Part shown: positions 43,857 through 55,779 of the stretch, one piece after another
Layout of the letters: every line of letters begins with the position of its first letter
How positions within the stretch are numbered: position 1 is the stretch's first letter
Assembly (NCBI GenBank): GCA_903813345.2
Contig: CAIIXF020000012.1
Coordinates: 25,806,184-25,870,183, forward strand
Length of the DNA: 64,000 nucleotides
Source of the DNA: Owenia fusiformis
Taxonomy: Eukaryota > Annelida > Polychaeta > Sabellida > Oweniidae
Direction: 5' to 3'
The notes under the pieces: model-generated
The model's database searches: none
Told to the model about the DNA's origin: nothing
The model's input: only the letters and a program-made list of their open reading frames with translations
Program-made: the position numbers and the translations under genes

Positions 43857-46110
43857 TACAAAAAGGAGATGAGTTTTCGAACCTGTCTGGGGAACATAGA
43901 AGGACTTTTTTAATCAGTTGTTTCAATGATTAGCAAACAAATCGATATGATGAGGTGCTACTATCTACAGGGTGTCCCAAAAGTATGCCCCCCCCCCCCC
44001 CCTAGGAAGACATATACCAATGTATCCACGGTATGTGTCATATATCATTTTAAAGCTTATCCAAAGTTACATCGATTTGCCAAGTATCATGGTTCAACTC
44101 ACAAATGGTAAAATGGTAGTTACAGGAATTTCAAAACTTTGCGTTTGGCCAAAATCGATACGAATCTTTTGAAGGCATTGGAAATGAAGTCAAATTATAT
44201 TTCCATCAACATTATAAGTTTTTTTCTCGCATGTTATGGAAATAACAATTCAAACATAAAGAGGCTTTAACACGTAGTTCAATGGGGGAGCTAAGGTTGC
44301 CAAACTTATGGAGGGGAGTGTATTTATTATATTATATAATAACTCTCTCTAATTGGGTATAATAAGCGTTCTATCACATTGCAAAACAAATATTAGATAA
44401 TAATAGCGTATAATGCTTTCAAGAAAAACTTTCCAAAACGGTCAGCTTATAAAGTTCATGTTGTTTTAATGTTTATTTTATTTCTTTGAAACGTTGTGTA
44501 AATAGGCCGCAATATTCACAACAGCATGCAAAATGTCCAGCGTCGTAAAATTTGAACACAATTAGGAAACCACTTATATTTGGACCAATACCCGCGCCGA
44601 CGCTTAAAACTGATACGTATTAGCGTTCGATTACAGCAATTACTCGGTGGTGTTCACTTGGTCAGTCGCAATAGACCACCTTCCGTCTGGTCACGTGGTT
44701 GGACCCCATGAGTATTCAATATACAAAAAAGAACAAAGGAATTTCGTAAGTTGAAAAATACCGATGCCACATTGCAAGAAGGGAAAAAACAAAAAAGTAC
44801 CAGGATATATATGACTAAACAAAAGTTATAAACTGTAACGAGTGTCTAAAAGCATCACAGTGGCAGTGGTCCCAGACAAAGAAAACTAAGGAAGAAGTAA
44901 AAACACAAACGACAAAAATACGAATGACGGTGTCATGCAGCACGACAACGGTAAGCCTGTGGATATTTTTTGATAGTATGTATGGGTATTAGAGTGCTTG
45001 AAATCAAGGAAAGTTATTTCGAATACGTATAACGCAAACAAATCACTAGAAAAGTTGATTTTAGTCAATTATAAGTCTCAGAGAAATTAAGAGATGGAAA
45101 CCTTGAGAGGAAATTGAAATGGGAAAATGCTCAAAGGGGGTCTTTGGGGCGGCACATAGGTAATAAGAAGTATAGGCTATTAAAAGAAACCCCCGGGGGA
45201 GGAACTCGATCCAGAAGCGAAGATAAGGTGTTTCGGCATCCTCCAGATCAAATTACAGTAAAATTTCATGTTTTGAACTTCTTTGAATCTAAAAATAAGC
45301 AAATCAGAGGACCATATTGAAACCGTATGTGTAAGATAGATGTATATTTTAGTTTGGTTATCAAATGTGTGGTCTCTCATATTTTGACGTTTCCTGCCAT
45401 GTTATTTTCGAAAAAACTAACATGGCTGAAACCCCGCGACTGAATGACTCCCTTACAAAAAGGCCATAGGCTATAGCCTACAAAAGTTACGCGGCCTTGT
45501 ACATAAGTTCCTTTTTTCACTACTGTTGCAATATAGTCATTTGATTGCTTATTTTTGAAATTCAAAGTCTTTCTAAATTACTGAGTCTTTATGAATCACT
45601 TCGAAGAATATGCATGACATAGGCCTTTACATGTACATGTAGCCTAAGCTTATAGGATTACGGGTATCCGCGTGAAAAGTCCGAACGAAATACGTTCGTT
45701 TTTTCGGCGTTCGATATTTTGCTGTGTTGGCGACCACTTTGAACAGGTTTACAGAAATATATTTTGCTTGAATATTCAAAATTTCAAGATCCAATTTTTA
45801 TTTTGTATCTTTCAGGTATATACAACTTTGAGTTTAGCGAACACATCAAGTAAGGCGACAACTGGTTCAAGTTTTGGAGAACTTTGAGCAGTCCGGCACG
45901 TATAAAACAGCATCATGAGGTCTTCGTGTTCCTGTTAGCCTACCAAAGTAAGTTCATTTTTTATTCGTTTATTTTGAGGACCTGATGACCAACAACACAA
46001 CGGAGACAACAGCTGCGTGCCAACTATGACGATATTTAGTTCCGCTAAATTGAGGGTGGGGGGGCTTTTTTGGATTTCACCTTGGGTTGCAGTGGCACTG
46101 CAGTGGTTAG
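43857..46110. other. No gene recognised; a mariner-like terminus near 43967
   Basis: TACAGGGTGTCCCAAAAGTA at 43967 looks like a mariner-type end followed by a C-run, but no partner terminus was found. The remainder is AT-rich; short frames near 44890-45400 and 45670-45890 show no domain. Confidence 0.4.
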
Positions 46111-46119
46111 TATGTATCC

Positions 46120-46148
46120 AACAGACCGAATATAATATTCGGTCTGTT
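46120..46148. repeat. Perfect hairpin, AACAGACC stem
   Basis: AACAGACCGAATATAATATT is the first part of a perfect 29-bp palindrome that ends GGTCTGTT. It shares flanks (GTATGTATCC before it, TTTCC.ATGGAAAT.GC.GTGA after it) with the hairpin at 47052 but has a different stem sequence. Confidence 0.85.
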
Positions 46149-46355
46149 ATGATTGATATATTTCCTATGGAAATCGCGGTGATATTTTTTGCACATAAAT
46201 TTCTCGTTTATTACAAGAATGTTCACCTTGAAAATTGGTGAATATGTTGAAGAGATGTTCATCTTAAACTAGAAGCAAAAATATTTGTATAAGGCGGGTA
46301 CAAGTTGATATAAAATAATGAAATGTTCAGACTCACCAAAACTTCAGGATGTGTT

Positions 46356-46935
46356 TATAAGTTACTCCCGTCGAGAGCTACTTAGATTTTGAAAGTATAG
46401 CTCTCTATCGCTAGAATCAACAGCTTAAGAATCCTGACTTCAAAGAAAATTTCAGGGAATTCAGCTGACTCATGTTGCACATTATATACCTGAAAATGTA
46501 TCCTACATCGCCATTTTCATTCAGCTCAACTATAGAACGTCTCACTGCCCTATGTATCGATCAGGACTTCATTTTATTGGTCGTGTCAAAAGTTTTGGCC
46601 AGGTATATTCAATATGGCGGCTTGACGTTTCCCAAGTTGCGCATGCGTCGATAGTATTTCCGTTTAACCGCCATATTGGAAATGGGTATCGAACAATAAC
46701 AATTAGAACTCCTGATCGCCATAGAAGCACATCCGCGATCCTACATGCACGGGGAAAGTAGACACATATGAGCCCATAATGTAGGCTATAGTTTGAGACA
46801 AACAGCAAGCCGTTGACTGGCGCTGATCAAAATTAGATGTCACAATTCTTCAGCTGGGAGATCCTCACGATGGAGAGCTATACTTTCAAAATCTAACATG
46901 GTAGCTCTCGACGTGAGTAATTTATAAGTACATCG
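46356..46935. mobile_element. 580-bp element with about 60-bp inverted ends
   Basis: The left end has GTCGAGAGCTAC and AGATTTTGAAAGTATAGCTC; both appear inverted at 46867-46930. The interior is unrelated AT-rich sequence. Probable MITE. Confidence 0.75.
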
Positions 46936-47051
46936 CGAAATCAATGTCAAGGACGTTTGAGTTCACGAGATCCAAACGAGATATGCAAATTTTTTGAACT
47001 TTGACAACACATGACCACTTGATTACCTCGGCCTTCTTCTAGTATGTATCC

Positions 47052-47078
47052 AACAGACTGACTAGAAGTCAGTCTGTT
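47052..47078. repeat. Hairpin, AACAGACTGACT stem
   Basis: AACAGACTGACT pairs with AGTCAGTCTGTT across a three-base centre. Flanks match those of the 46120 hairpin while the stem differs at paired positions, so base pairing has been kept. Confidence 0.85.
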
Positions 47079-47358
47079 ATGATGTACTACTTTCCTGTGG
47101 AAATTGCAGTGAAATTTTTTGCACAAAATTATCAATTAGAGGAATCATTTCTTCAATAAAATAAACATTACAAAATTTCAATTAAATAGTAAGGTACAAT
47201 TAAAAGCAATAAAAAGTAACACAGCATATTGTCAAGTGGAAATAAAGCTAGCTGAAGTAAAAATGTGCAAATTAATTTTACCCAATCGGCCATTTTGAAA
47301 AGCACTTCCTATGTAAACAAATATTTAGAATTGCCAAACTTTAACATAGGTGCCTTAT

Positions 47359-47379
47359 AGTCTGAATATAATTCAGACT
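47359..47379. repeat. Hairpin, AGTCTGAAT stem
   Basis: AGTCTGAAT pairs with ATTCAGACT. Preceded by ATAGGTGCCTTAT, nearly the same as the flank of the 47786 hairpin. Confidence 0.8.
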
Positions 47380-47785
47380 AAATAGGATATAGTCTAGGCC
47401 TTCTTCATGAATATTTCCGCTCTATTTACTATAAATGAAGAAAATTAATCGGGATAATGATAATAAATGACTAGATCTAATAAATTCCCGCACAAATGGA
47501 ATTTATCAACACGCTTTCGTCCGCTCCACGTGTTATTTGTTTACAAATAGACTGACGTCACTGGCTAAATCTCGTTTATCGTGAGAATTGGCATTGCCAA
47601 AATGGCTTGACCTAATCAATGGCTTCGCTACAAGAAGCGTCTGTACATTTTATGAATATCTTCAGTAAGAGGACAATATACGAAAAAATAATATTGTAAG
47701 TACTTTACAAGGTAATCATTTTATCATTTAACAAACTTATTTGTAACATTTATTCAACACCACATTTTACAATAGGTGACTTACA

Positions 47786-47805
47786 GTCTGAATATTTATT
47801 CAGAC
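47786..47805. repeat. Hairpin, GTCTGAATA stem
   Basis: GTCTGAATATTTATTCAGAC folds on itself. It is preceded by ATAGGTGACTTACA and followed by AAGGATACAGTCTA, paralogous to the 47359 site. Confidence 0.8.
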
Positions 47806-48950
47806 GAAGGATACAGTCTACTGCAGTGGTACAGCTGGAAAGTAACATTTTGGTAAAAATTGCTATAGACTCTAGTCTAGCCTACCAGCAAATGTTATTT
47901 TCATGTACAAAATAAAGTATGAAGATCACTATGTGTCAATTGCCTTGCTTTTTTCAGGAAAGTATATCATTGCGACTTTTTTGTGATTTTGAATCGCAGA
48001 AAGCATTCTGAAGTTTCAAATTGGCGCCATGTTTAATTTTTGGAATCCGCCTAATGTATACCACTTACCTTTTAATTATTCTTTCATAAGTTTCGTCATA
48101 AACTCAGTTTGACCAGAAGTATCTTTGTTGTCGATCGATTTTTAAAAAAAAGTCCCTTTTCTAATCACCCGGATGTGCTGTTTACTTGGACTCGCCCAAA
48201 ACGAGGGGTGTCAAACGCAAAATGGTAGAGATGCAGACATGTTGCCACTCTCAGAGAATCCATTCCATAATTTCAACATAACTACGCGGTTTTACAAGCG
48301 AAAAGGATAAGGGCAGGTTGTATATAGGACTGGACAAGATGAAAATAAATATTCTAAATAGATGACACCCCTTTTCGAAATAAGATGAACTGAACCTATC
48401 ACGTCACCGATTTCTTTTCAAAAAATTACGTCAGAAAAACAAAAGCTCCGTAAAGAATTTTCGCTTGAAATGTTGAAAAGCAAGCCCAGTTTTCTATGGG
48501 ATACGGTAATTAATAGTTACGTGTACAATATTACCGAGTTCGATGGTGCATAAGTTAGGCGGTGGATCATTTTGTAAGTACGACAACGTGAATTCATGCG
48601 ACTGTTACTTTTTGGAAGTTTTTTTGCAAAAAAGTCGAGTGACTTTTTAGATGTCGAAAATCTTAGTAGGAGTTCAATGGGAACTCCTGGAAATTCTGAT
48701 ATTTCACACTTTCTATTTTCCAAATTTTCTTTCAAAGTTTCCAGACAACACATGACCTACCATTGACCTGTTTCGAGGTTTACTAAAAGTAGACGGTGTA
48801 ATGATACTTTCCTGAAAAAAGCAACGAAATGCACACATACCTTCATACTTAATTTTGTATCAGAAAATAACATGTGCAGGTATAGCAATTTTTTATCAAA
48901 ATGTTACTTTCCAGCTGAACCTTAACAGGAAATGACTAAAACACACAAGA
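47806..48950. other. No gene or element recognised
   Basis: AT-rich intergenic sequence; the short minus frame at 48517-48753 has no recognisable domain or signal. Confidence 0.4.
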
Positions 48951-49347
48951 GGCAATCTGCGAGATTCCATTTTTTCGTTCAGTTTTTAGTGCATGCGCAT
49001 TAAATCCAGCAATTTGTTTGGTTCAAATTATTATAACGCATGCGCAATTAATAACTTATAAGAACATTTAATTTGAGATAGATGTCACTTACGTTCATTA
49101 TTTCACAGCAGTCCCTACCCATGATGCACCATATAGTGCGGGAATATTTTTGTTATGCCAAAACAAAAAGAATACACCCAAAACAAATGTAATGACATAA
49201 TATCAACCTGCTCGGATTCGTAGACGTACTGTGTTGTACAAACTTAAACCGAACCGATGGCAGAAAGGCACTTTGAATCAAGGGAATGAAGGACTTCCTT
49301 TAATGAAAAACCGAACCAAGTAAAAACGGAATCTCGCGCAGATTGCC
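48951..49347. mobile_element. 397-bp MITE with GGCAATCTGCG ends
   Basis: GGCAATCTGCGAGATTCC at the left is inverted at the right (GGAATCTCGCGCAGATTGCC). Two GCATGCGCA motifs (near 48991 and 49038), which resemble NRF1-type sites, lie inside. Confidence 0.75.
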
Positions 49348-50430
49348 CGGACTCCTAAAACAGGAAGTGACAATACCATGCTTGATTTCAATCATTTTTT
49401 TGAACCAAGATAAAAGAGTTCTAATTCACATTGACCTCCAGTCAGTTTAATTAGTTCCAGCATGGGCTTTCAACTAGAAGCAGAGGTGGCGTTAACGCAA
49501 TTTTTTACGTTTTTTACTCACATTTTTGCAACTCTGACGCAAATATTCATTGTCTACCGAGTCTTTCTGACGCACGTTTGTTTCACATGCAAAATCCCCG
49601 CTTGGTACTTGGTTAAATTGATCCCTATACGTGAAAATATGTGATTGATCAAATTTTTAATTTTGCTAATTCCGGAAATCTAACATTTCGTTCAGCGCAA
49701 TCGAGCCTCCTTCCTACCGATCATTTTCTCATTTCGGTATTTCATATAATTTTTAAAGCCCTGGTGATTCAGATTCAATGATAAACTTGAAAACATTGAT
49801 CGATCCCTTGATTTGTTTATCTAGTGAAGCACGTTCCTAGGGGGCGTATCAAAGATGCAATAAAACGAACATAACATTGAACAATAATTTATTAATTTCA
49901 TACTCCCTTCTAAGGATTTTAGTGATCGTATATTTATCTAAATTACCGCATAAAATCTTCCCTTGAATGTTCACACGCTAGATTTGCGAACCTTTAGTTT
50001 CCTTCGCAAGTTCGCAAAATTCCTTCGCTAAGTTAGCAAGTTTCCTTGAGCCGTCCCCTTCATCAGCATGCGCAGATGTAATGCGCAGTAGGTTTATCAA
50101 TGGTGCTCACAGTGACCGATCTATCGTAAGTTTTCACCAAGTATTTTCAATTAACTCCCTCAAGTTAAGATCTTCGATTCACTAGATCTGAAGCTGATCC
50201 TATGAAGATAGATAATGGGCACATGAAAATCCAGTCGATCGCACATTAAGGGGGTAATGATGATAAATTAGGTATGAGAACAAATCTACTTTCGGTTTCA
50301 TTTGATCAGCTATAGATCTAATAACAAGATCCTACCGTATTCAATTTAAATGTACCCTTTGCATTCGTTTGACTTCACTTCTTAAAAGAGAGCTTCGTCT
50401 TCACTCTTTCAAACTAAAATAAACCTATGA
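49348..50430. other. No gene recognised
   Basis: AT-rich sequence with TTCGCAAGTTCGCAAAATTC reiterations near 49985-50040. A short ATG frame followed by GTAAGT at about 50103-50130 could be a first coding exon, but no downstream exon was found. Confidence 0.35.
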
Positions 50431-50439
50431 ACTCACCGC

Positions 50440-50670
50440 GCCAATCGGTGTTCGTCGGCCGAATTTGACCGACGTTCTATATATGGTCATTCCTTCTGAC
50501 GTCATCATTGAGCCCGGAATTGACCAATGACATGCGCATATTTAATTAGAACGCATTGGCGTATGTTTAAGATTCAAGCTCGGTGATTGGTGGAAGAACG
50601 GTCAGCGCGTAGGTCAGAAGTGATTTACTACCCAAACTGTCACCAGTACCCATCGTGGGGGCGGGGCTAC
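50440..50670. promoter_or_regulatory. CpG-richer patch with CRE and GC-box matches
   Basis: Contains TGACGTCA (50498-50505), CCAATGACATGCGCA and GGGGGCGGGGC (50657-50667) in a locally CpG-richer stretch. It could be a promoter of an unrecognised gene, but no adjoining coding exon was found. Confidence 0.25.
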
Positions 50671-51165
50671 TAAACTGTAATATGGTCTCTACTAGGCAGA
50701 GTGTAGTTTAACTAGACTCTGCAAGCAGGGTAATTTAAATGATGCCCAGTATTGTGGTCGGTCTTATATTGCCGTTTTAGACTTTGGAATGATTGCAAAA
50801 ATGTTGAATTTCAACATGAAACGCTTTGACCCCAATTTGTGTGACTCCACACAGGGAGAAACTCCTCTCCCACTTAATTCACACCCATGACTCGCTGGAC
50901 CAGATAATCAGATGATTAATAGTGACATTTTTCTTGCAATTGCCTAATTAATTAATTGTTAGTTGTTAATGTGCTAAAAGAGTACAATAAAAGGTATGCA
51001 CAAAATCAAAAAATAGATTTTGTATGTGGTTTCTACATTTTGTATGCATTTTTACTCAAGAAAAACACTTTTATAGCTTTGACTCAAGTTTTTTTCTTGT
51101 GACTCACTTTTTTGAAACTACCTGAGTCATGGTGACTCACAAAAATATATGCCTACCGCCACCGC

Positions 51166-51680
51166 TGTAGAAGGGTAGGCAACTTCCCATATTTCATACA
51201 TAAGCATTGCCGTTTGGTTTTCAAAATTGGAGAATGTACACATTCCAAGAAAATCTTATTTTGTACTTTTTATGGATGATTTAAAGAAATAACTCAAAAA
51301 TGAGAACATGATTATCTATATACATGTTGATAAATTAATAAAAAATGGAATTCATCATAATTATGGCAATAAAGAAAGTGAACATTCTCCCACAAATTAT
51401 GCTTTTATTGGAATGTGTTCTTGAATAATTACCCACAATGCAATACTCGAGGAGAACATTTTGATACCTCTTATTCTTATTGGTCTTTTTTTTGTTTACT
51501 TTTACATGAGATTGAACATAATTTATGCTTTAATCATATTGAAAATTGATTTTTATTCAAAATAATACTAAAGCATTTACATTTATCCAATAATTTTTGA
51601 AATATTAACATAAAAAGGGAAGCATGGCACTGCTCATTTTGAAATTCTCATGTTTATTACACAGAGTTGCATACCCTTCT
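51166..51680. mobile_element. 515-bp MITE with TAGAAGGGTA ends
   Basis: TGTAGAAGGGTAGGCAACTT at the left is imperfectly inverted at the right (GAGTTGCATACCCTTCTAG). The interior is AT-rich and non-coding. Confidence 0.7.
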
Positions 51681-51756
51681 AGTCGAAAGCCCATGGTTCC
51701 AGATGTCATTTACATGACCAGGATCCATGGACCACAATGTGTATATACTTTGTTTG

Positions 51757-52440
51757 TAAAAATGCCAGCCATGGCTGTTTGATGGGATTTGCTATGCTTT
51801 AGCGTTGCTGTTGTCTAGTTACTCAATAGTTTTTGTCATATTGTTTTATTTCCGAAATGCACTTAACTAAAGCTGATTCTCAATGTTACAGATTCAAATA
51901 TAAATCTGTGACATTGTTCAAAACGGGATGGAAATGATAAGAACTACTTTTTAGAGTCCATAGTTTACATGATTTGGTTTGGTTGATTGGTGGTAGGATG
52001 CCCCATATACATTTTATATTGTCAGAATCATAATACTAGTATCAAAACTCAGAAAATACTGTTTTTCAGAGATCTACCACTGAACTATTGTTTATCTACC
52101 GCAAAAACTCCAGTTTTCTCAAAGTCTACCTCAAGAACTTATTTTTTCAAAAATCTCCTGAAAAACTTCCGTTTCAAAAGTCTACCGCTAAACTCAGCTT
52201 TTATTTCAAATCTACTGTAAAAACTCCAGTTTTTCCAAAATCTGCAGCCAAAACTCCAGTTTTTTCAAAATCTTCCGTTAAAAACTACAGTTTTTTTCAG
52301 AAAATATAAGAAATGTTATTTTATGATATTTGCTATATATTTCAAATGTAAAAATGCCAGCCATTTCTGTTCGATGGGATTCGCTACGCTTTGGCATTGC
52401 CGTTGTTCTGGTTCAATAATGCCAAATTTTTATTATATCA
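51757..52440 (+). repeat. Direct repeats bracketing a 34-36-bp minisatellite
   Basis: 51758-51845 and 52350-52440 are direct copies starting AAAATGCCAGCCAT and including GATGGGATT and GCTATGCTTT-like segments. Between them, 52040-52310 is a minisatellite of units like CTACCGCAAAAACTCCAGTT plus TTTTCAAAAT, which reads as a 12-residue repeat (KTPVFSK-like) in a short frame. Confidence 0.75.
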
Positions 52441-54015
52441 TCCTTAGCTTGAGGGGCGATCGGGTGGCAGGTGGTGTCCTACTTTCTTGTCATTGCGATT
52501 CCAGGAAAACCACTAAACAGATTTCCTTCAAATTTTTACACACGTTACATCGTATGAAGTTAGAGTTGATTAACTTTTCATTCGCCATCTTGCATTCTGG
52601 TGGCCATCTTGGAAGTTTTTAGATAAATCTTATCATTGCGATTCCAGGAAAACCACTTAACGGATTTGCTTCAAATTTTCACACATGTTACATGGTAAGA
52701 AGTCAGGGGGGGGGAGAGATCTCCCAAAGTTCAGCCTTCATATCCCTATATACTTCAAATTTTTACACATGTTACTTAGTAAGAAGTTCTAGAGCTGATT
52801 AACTTTTCGGCGGCCATCTCTCATTCTGACGGCCATCTTAGAAGTTTTTTGATAAATCTTGTCATCGCAATACCAGTAAAACCATCGCGATTCATGAAAA
52901 ACCGCTTGACAGATTTACTTCGAATTTTCACACATGTTACATGGTAAAAAGTTCTAAAGCTGATTAACTTTTCGGTGGCTATATTGCATTTTGGTGCCCA
53001 TCTAGTCCAACAACATTAGACCTAGCCTGGGCCTCGTTTCTTATCTGACATGTCTTATGGCCCCGGCTAGGTCTAACTTCCATGATGATTTTGCCCTCGA
53101 TGCGATCATTTAATCGTTCAGCAGGTTTCGACATGCGGAACTAATTAAACTCCGAAAACATGGTAATATTACATGAAGAATGTGATTCAAGCATGCATAC
53201 ATACCTTATAAATACATACACACCATCCCGTACCCCCCTTAGACCATATTGATGCATAATTACGAAAATATTGGAGACAGGTTTGGAATTTTACGAAAAT
53301 ATCGGTCAGCTCCGGTAACATCGAAATTGCAAATCGTATCAGGAATTAACCATCATTGCGACACTGCATCAACGAACAGTAGGTTTGCAATTAATAACGA
53401 TTTTGTGTGTATACAAGCGCTATATAAATCAATCAAAGATACCTGCTATCCTCAAAAATGGTTATTTTATCCCGAGTAATCGCGTGATAATTATCAATCT
53501 ATTTGACAACAATTTCGTTTCAATAGTTTAAATTTTAACCCGGGATGAACAGACACAATGCCGGACATGCGGAAATGTCATTTTAGAGATTGGTAAGTTT
53601 AACCTCATTTTACTTGTATAAATGACCATTTAATACAATAATATTGTGTTGAATCGCTTGATGTTATGTGTTTTTATATTGTTGTCAAGTATCAGTTGCA
53701 TGTTATCGCGGAAAAATGGTTTCGGTGGATCCAAAACTTGCATCAATGGAAAGAATAGTAAAGAGGTTAAACTCAATAATGGCCCCAAGAAAATTCTTAA
53801 TAATAAATAACGCCGTTATTGAGTTTAACGACGTTGAACTAGTGCCCATCTTGTATTCTGGCAGCCATCTTGGAAGTTTCTAGATAAATCTTGTTATCCC
53901 GATTCCAGGAAAACCAATCTACGGATTTACTTGAAATTTTCACTCATGTTACATGGTAAGAAGTCCTAGAGCTGATTCACTTTTCGGTTGCCATCTTGGA
54001 AGTGTTTAGATAAAT
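52440..54015 (+). repeat. Tandem-core repeat element split by an insertion
   Basis: Units of about 150-200 bp carry CATTGCGATTCCAGGAAAACC, TTTTCACACATGTTACATGG and GGCCATCTTGGAAGTTTTTAG. They run 52470-53002 and resume at 53842-54015; the interruption is the 839-bp element at 53003. Same style as the satellite cores at 56100 and 57480. Confidence 0.75.
53003..53841. mobile_element. 839-bp insertion with 9-bp target duplication, MULE-like
   Basis: GTGCCCATC is directly repeated at 52994-53002 and 53842-53850, in the middle of a repeat unit that reads through if the insert is removed. The ends are TAGTCCAACA and TTGAACTA (partly inverted). Subterminal hairpins follow each end: TTAGACCTAGCCTGGGCC facing GGCTAGGTCTAA, and GTTAAACTCAATAATGGC facing GCCGTTATTGAGTTTAAC. 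A 9-bp duplication fits Mutator-like elements. No transposase. Confidence 0.75.
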
Positions 54016-54024
54016 CTTAACATC

Positions 54025-54626
54025 ATGTCTGCGTTTTTTGGCCGCGGTTGGTGATCGGCAGTCGGTGGTTGGCAGTTGGCGTCTGTAACTGAAACAAATT
54101 CTCAAAAGTTCCAGTAACTTTACAAATACTGTTGAGACTGACTTCAATTTTTTTCTAAATCATCTACAAGTTTTCAGAATTTATTTAAGATTTGACCTTC
54201 AATGACCTTTTCAAGGTAAAAAAATGTATTTTTTCAACTTGCTTCATCTTGACCATTTTTTTTTAAAATTAATCTACAAGTTCTCAAAAGTTCAAATTTG
54301 GCTATACATTTGACCGTCAATGACATTCTCAAGGTCAAAAAAGATTTAACCTTCAATGACCTTCTCAAGGTCAAAAAGGTCTTTTTTCTCAACTTGCTTC
54401 AAATTTACCAAATTTTTTCAAAATCATCTTACAAGTTCTCAGAAGTTCAAATCTTATTTAAGTATTGAGATCTCACCTTCTCAGGGTAAAAAACTTGCTT
54501 TAAATTGATCAATTTTTTTTCAAAATCATCTACAGTTCTCAGAAATTCAAATCTGACTGAGATTGAACTAGTAATATTGTGAGCAACTAGGTGGTGACAA
54601 TTTGTTATCATGCCTACTGGGGTTGA
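54025..54626 (+). mobile_element. TGTCACCACC-family element, mid-sized
   Basis: The left end is shortened (CATGTCTGCGTTTTTTGGCC) but the G-rich GTCGGTGGTTGGCAGTTGGC block, several CTTCAATGACCTTCTCAAGG satellite blocks and the right end AGGTGGTGACAATTTG are clear. It is diverged from the 17400 copy, so the family is old as well as repeatedly amplified. Confidence 0.7.
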
Positions 54627-55144
54627 GTTGACATCAATACAGAAAACTCCCTTATGACTCCTGGTTCAAAAGCTTGCCTATTTTCAAAATGGTCACCATT
54701 TTTTGTCTCACAAAATTCACTTTTGGCCCATTTCCCAGCTTAACAAATAATTTCAGTTGTCCTGCATTGTAAAAAGCCCTGTCACTGTAAAGCCATGTCG
54801 CTGTCAAGAGTAGTTGTATGAAATAATTTTGTTACATAAAATCGGCAAAAGATTATATCCGTTTTTTTTATTTTTAGCCATTTTAGTTAACATTGATTTG
54901 CCATCTGTCGATAGGATTCCCTATGACCCCTGGTTCAAAAGCTCGCTTATTTCAAAATGGTCGCCATTTTTATCTTGCGAAATTCACTTGGCCCATTTCC
55001 TAGTTTTACAAATAATTTCAGGTGTCCTGCATTGTAAAAAGCCATGTCATTGCTATAAGGAGCAGTTGAAGGAAATAAATGTTACAAAAAATCGGCAAAA
55101 AATTGTATCAGCCATTTTAGTTAACATTGATTTGTCCATCTGTC

Positions 55145-55182
55145 TTGTGAAATCCACTTTTGGACCCCGCGAAACTTCGTTC
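55145..55182 (-). mobile_element. Helitron-type 5' terminus (minus strand)
   Basis: Read on the minus strand: TCCCACAGAACGAAGTTTCG, preceded by A, closely matching the 5' end of the Helitron at 32404. The element would extend leftward; its 3' end was not located. Confidence 0.55.
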
Positions 55183-55779
55183 TGTGGGATAATGAATCTG
55201 GGATACATATTTGAACGAGGTTCGCCTAACCGTCAATCAATTTTTTGCGTAACCGCAAATTAAAAATACAATATTATGGCTTAAGTAGAACATATTAGGT
55301 GGTTTCCAATGCTCAATTGGCTTTTTATGATCGTATGTAGGTTACATCTATATACCCCGAGGTCGTTAGGCAATGTAGACCATGCCCTGACGACAAAAAT
55401 AAACAAATTACTAAATTTTGTGTAGTTTTGAATTTGAAACTTAACAGTTTTTCACTTATTTCATGTAATCCTCTGGCATCAATTTGCAAAGAATACTTTC
55501 AAAATATACATTACTAAATGCATCACCGAATGCGATGCCTACAAAAATCATTCATCCTTTCATTGATACACAGTAGAAGAAAATAATGCACCAACCTTAG
55601 TTTTCTGTTCCTTAGCGGCCAGTGATCGTAGACGTCTAATCTCGTTTTCAGAGGAGTCGTAACCGTCATGCTATAACACTTTGTATAATCTACCTACTTG
55701 ATGTAGATATCCAATGTTGGTCTGAATTTATCTTTGTGGAAAGATATCCTTTAGTTGCTCTTTAACAAAACATGTGGGA

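Noticed and set aside
45670-45890. A 71-codon frame with a TTTCAG acceptor-like site inside it
   Set aside because: No recognisable domain and no partner exon; kept as intergenic.
46120-47805. Hairpins as microRNA precursors
   Set aside because: Stems are only 9-14 bp with almost no loop, too short for a pre-miRNA.
50100-50130. ATG frame of about nine codons followed by GTAAGT, possible first coding exon
   Set aside because: No downstream exon, no conserved peptide and no convincing promoter immediately upstream.
52088-52309. 73-codon frame with a KTPVFSK-type periodic repeat
   Set aside because: The periodicity comes from the 34-36-bp minisatellite; no start context or other domain.
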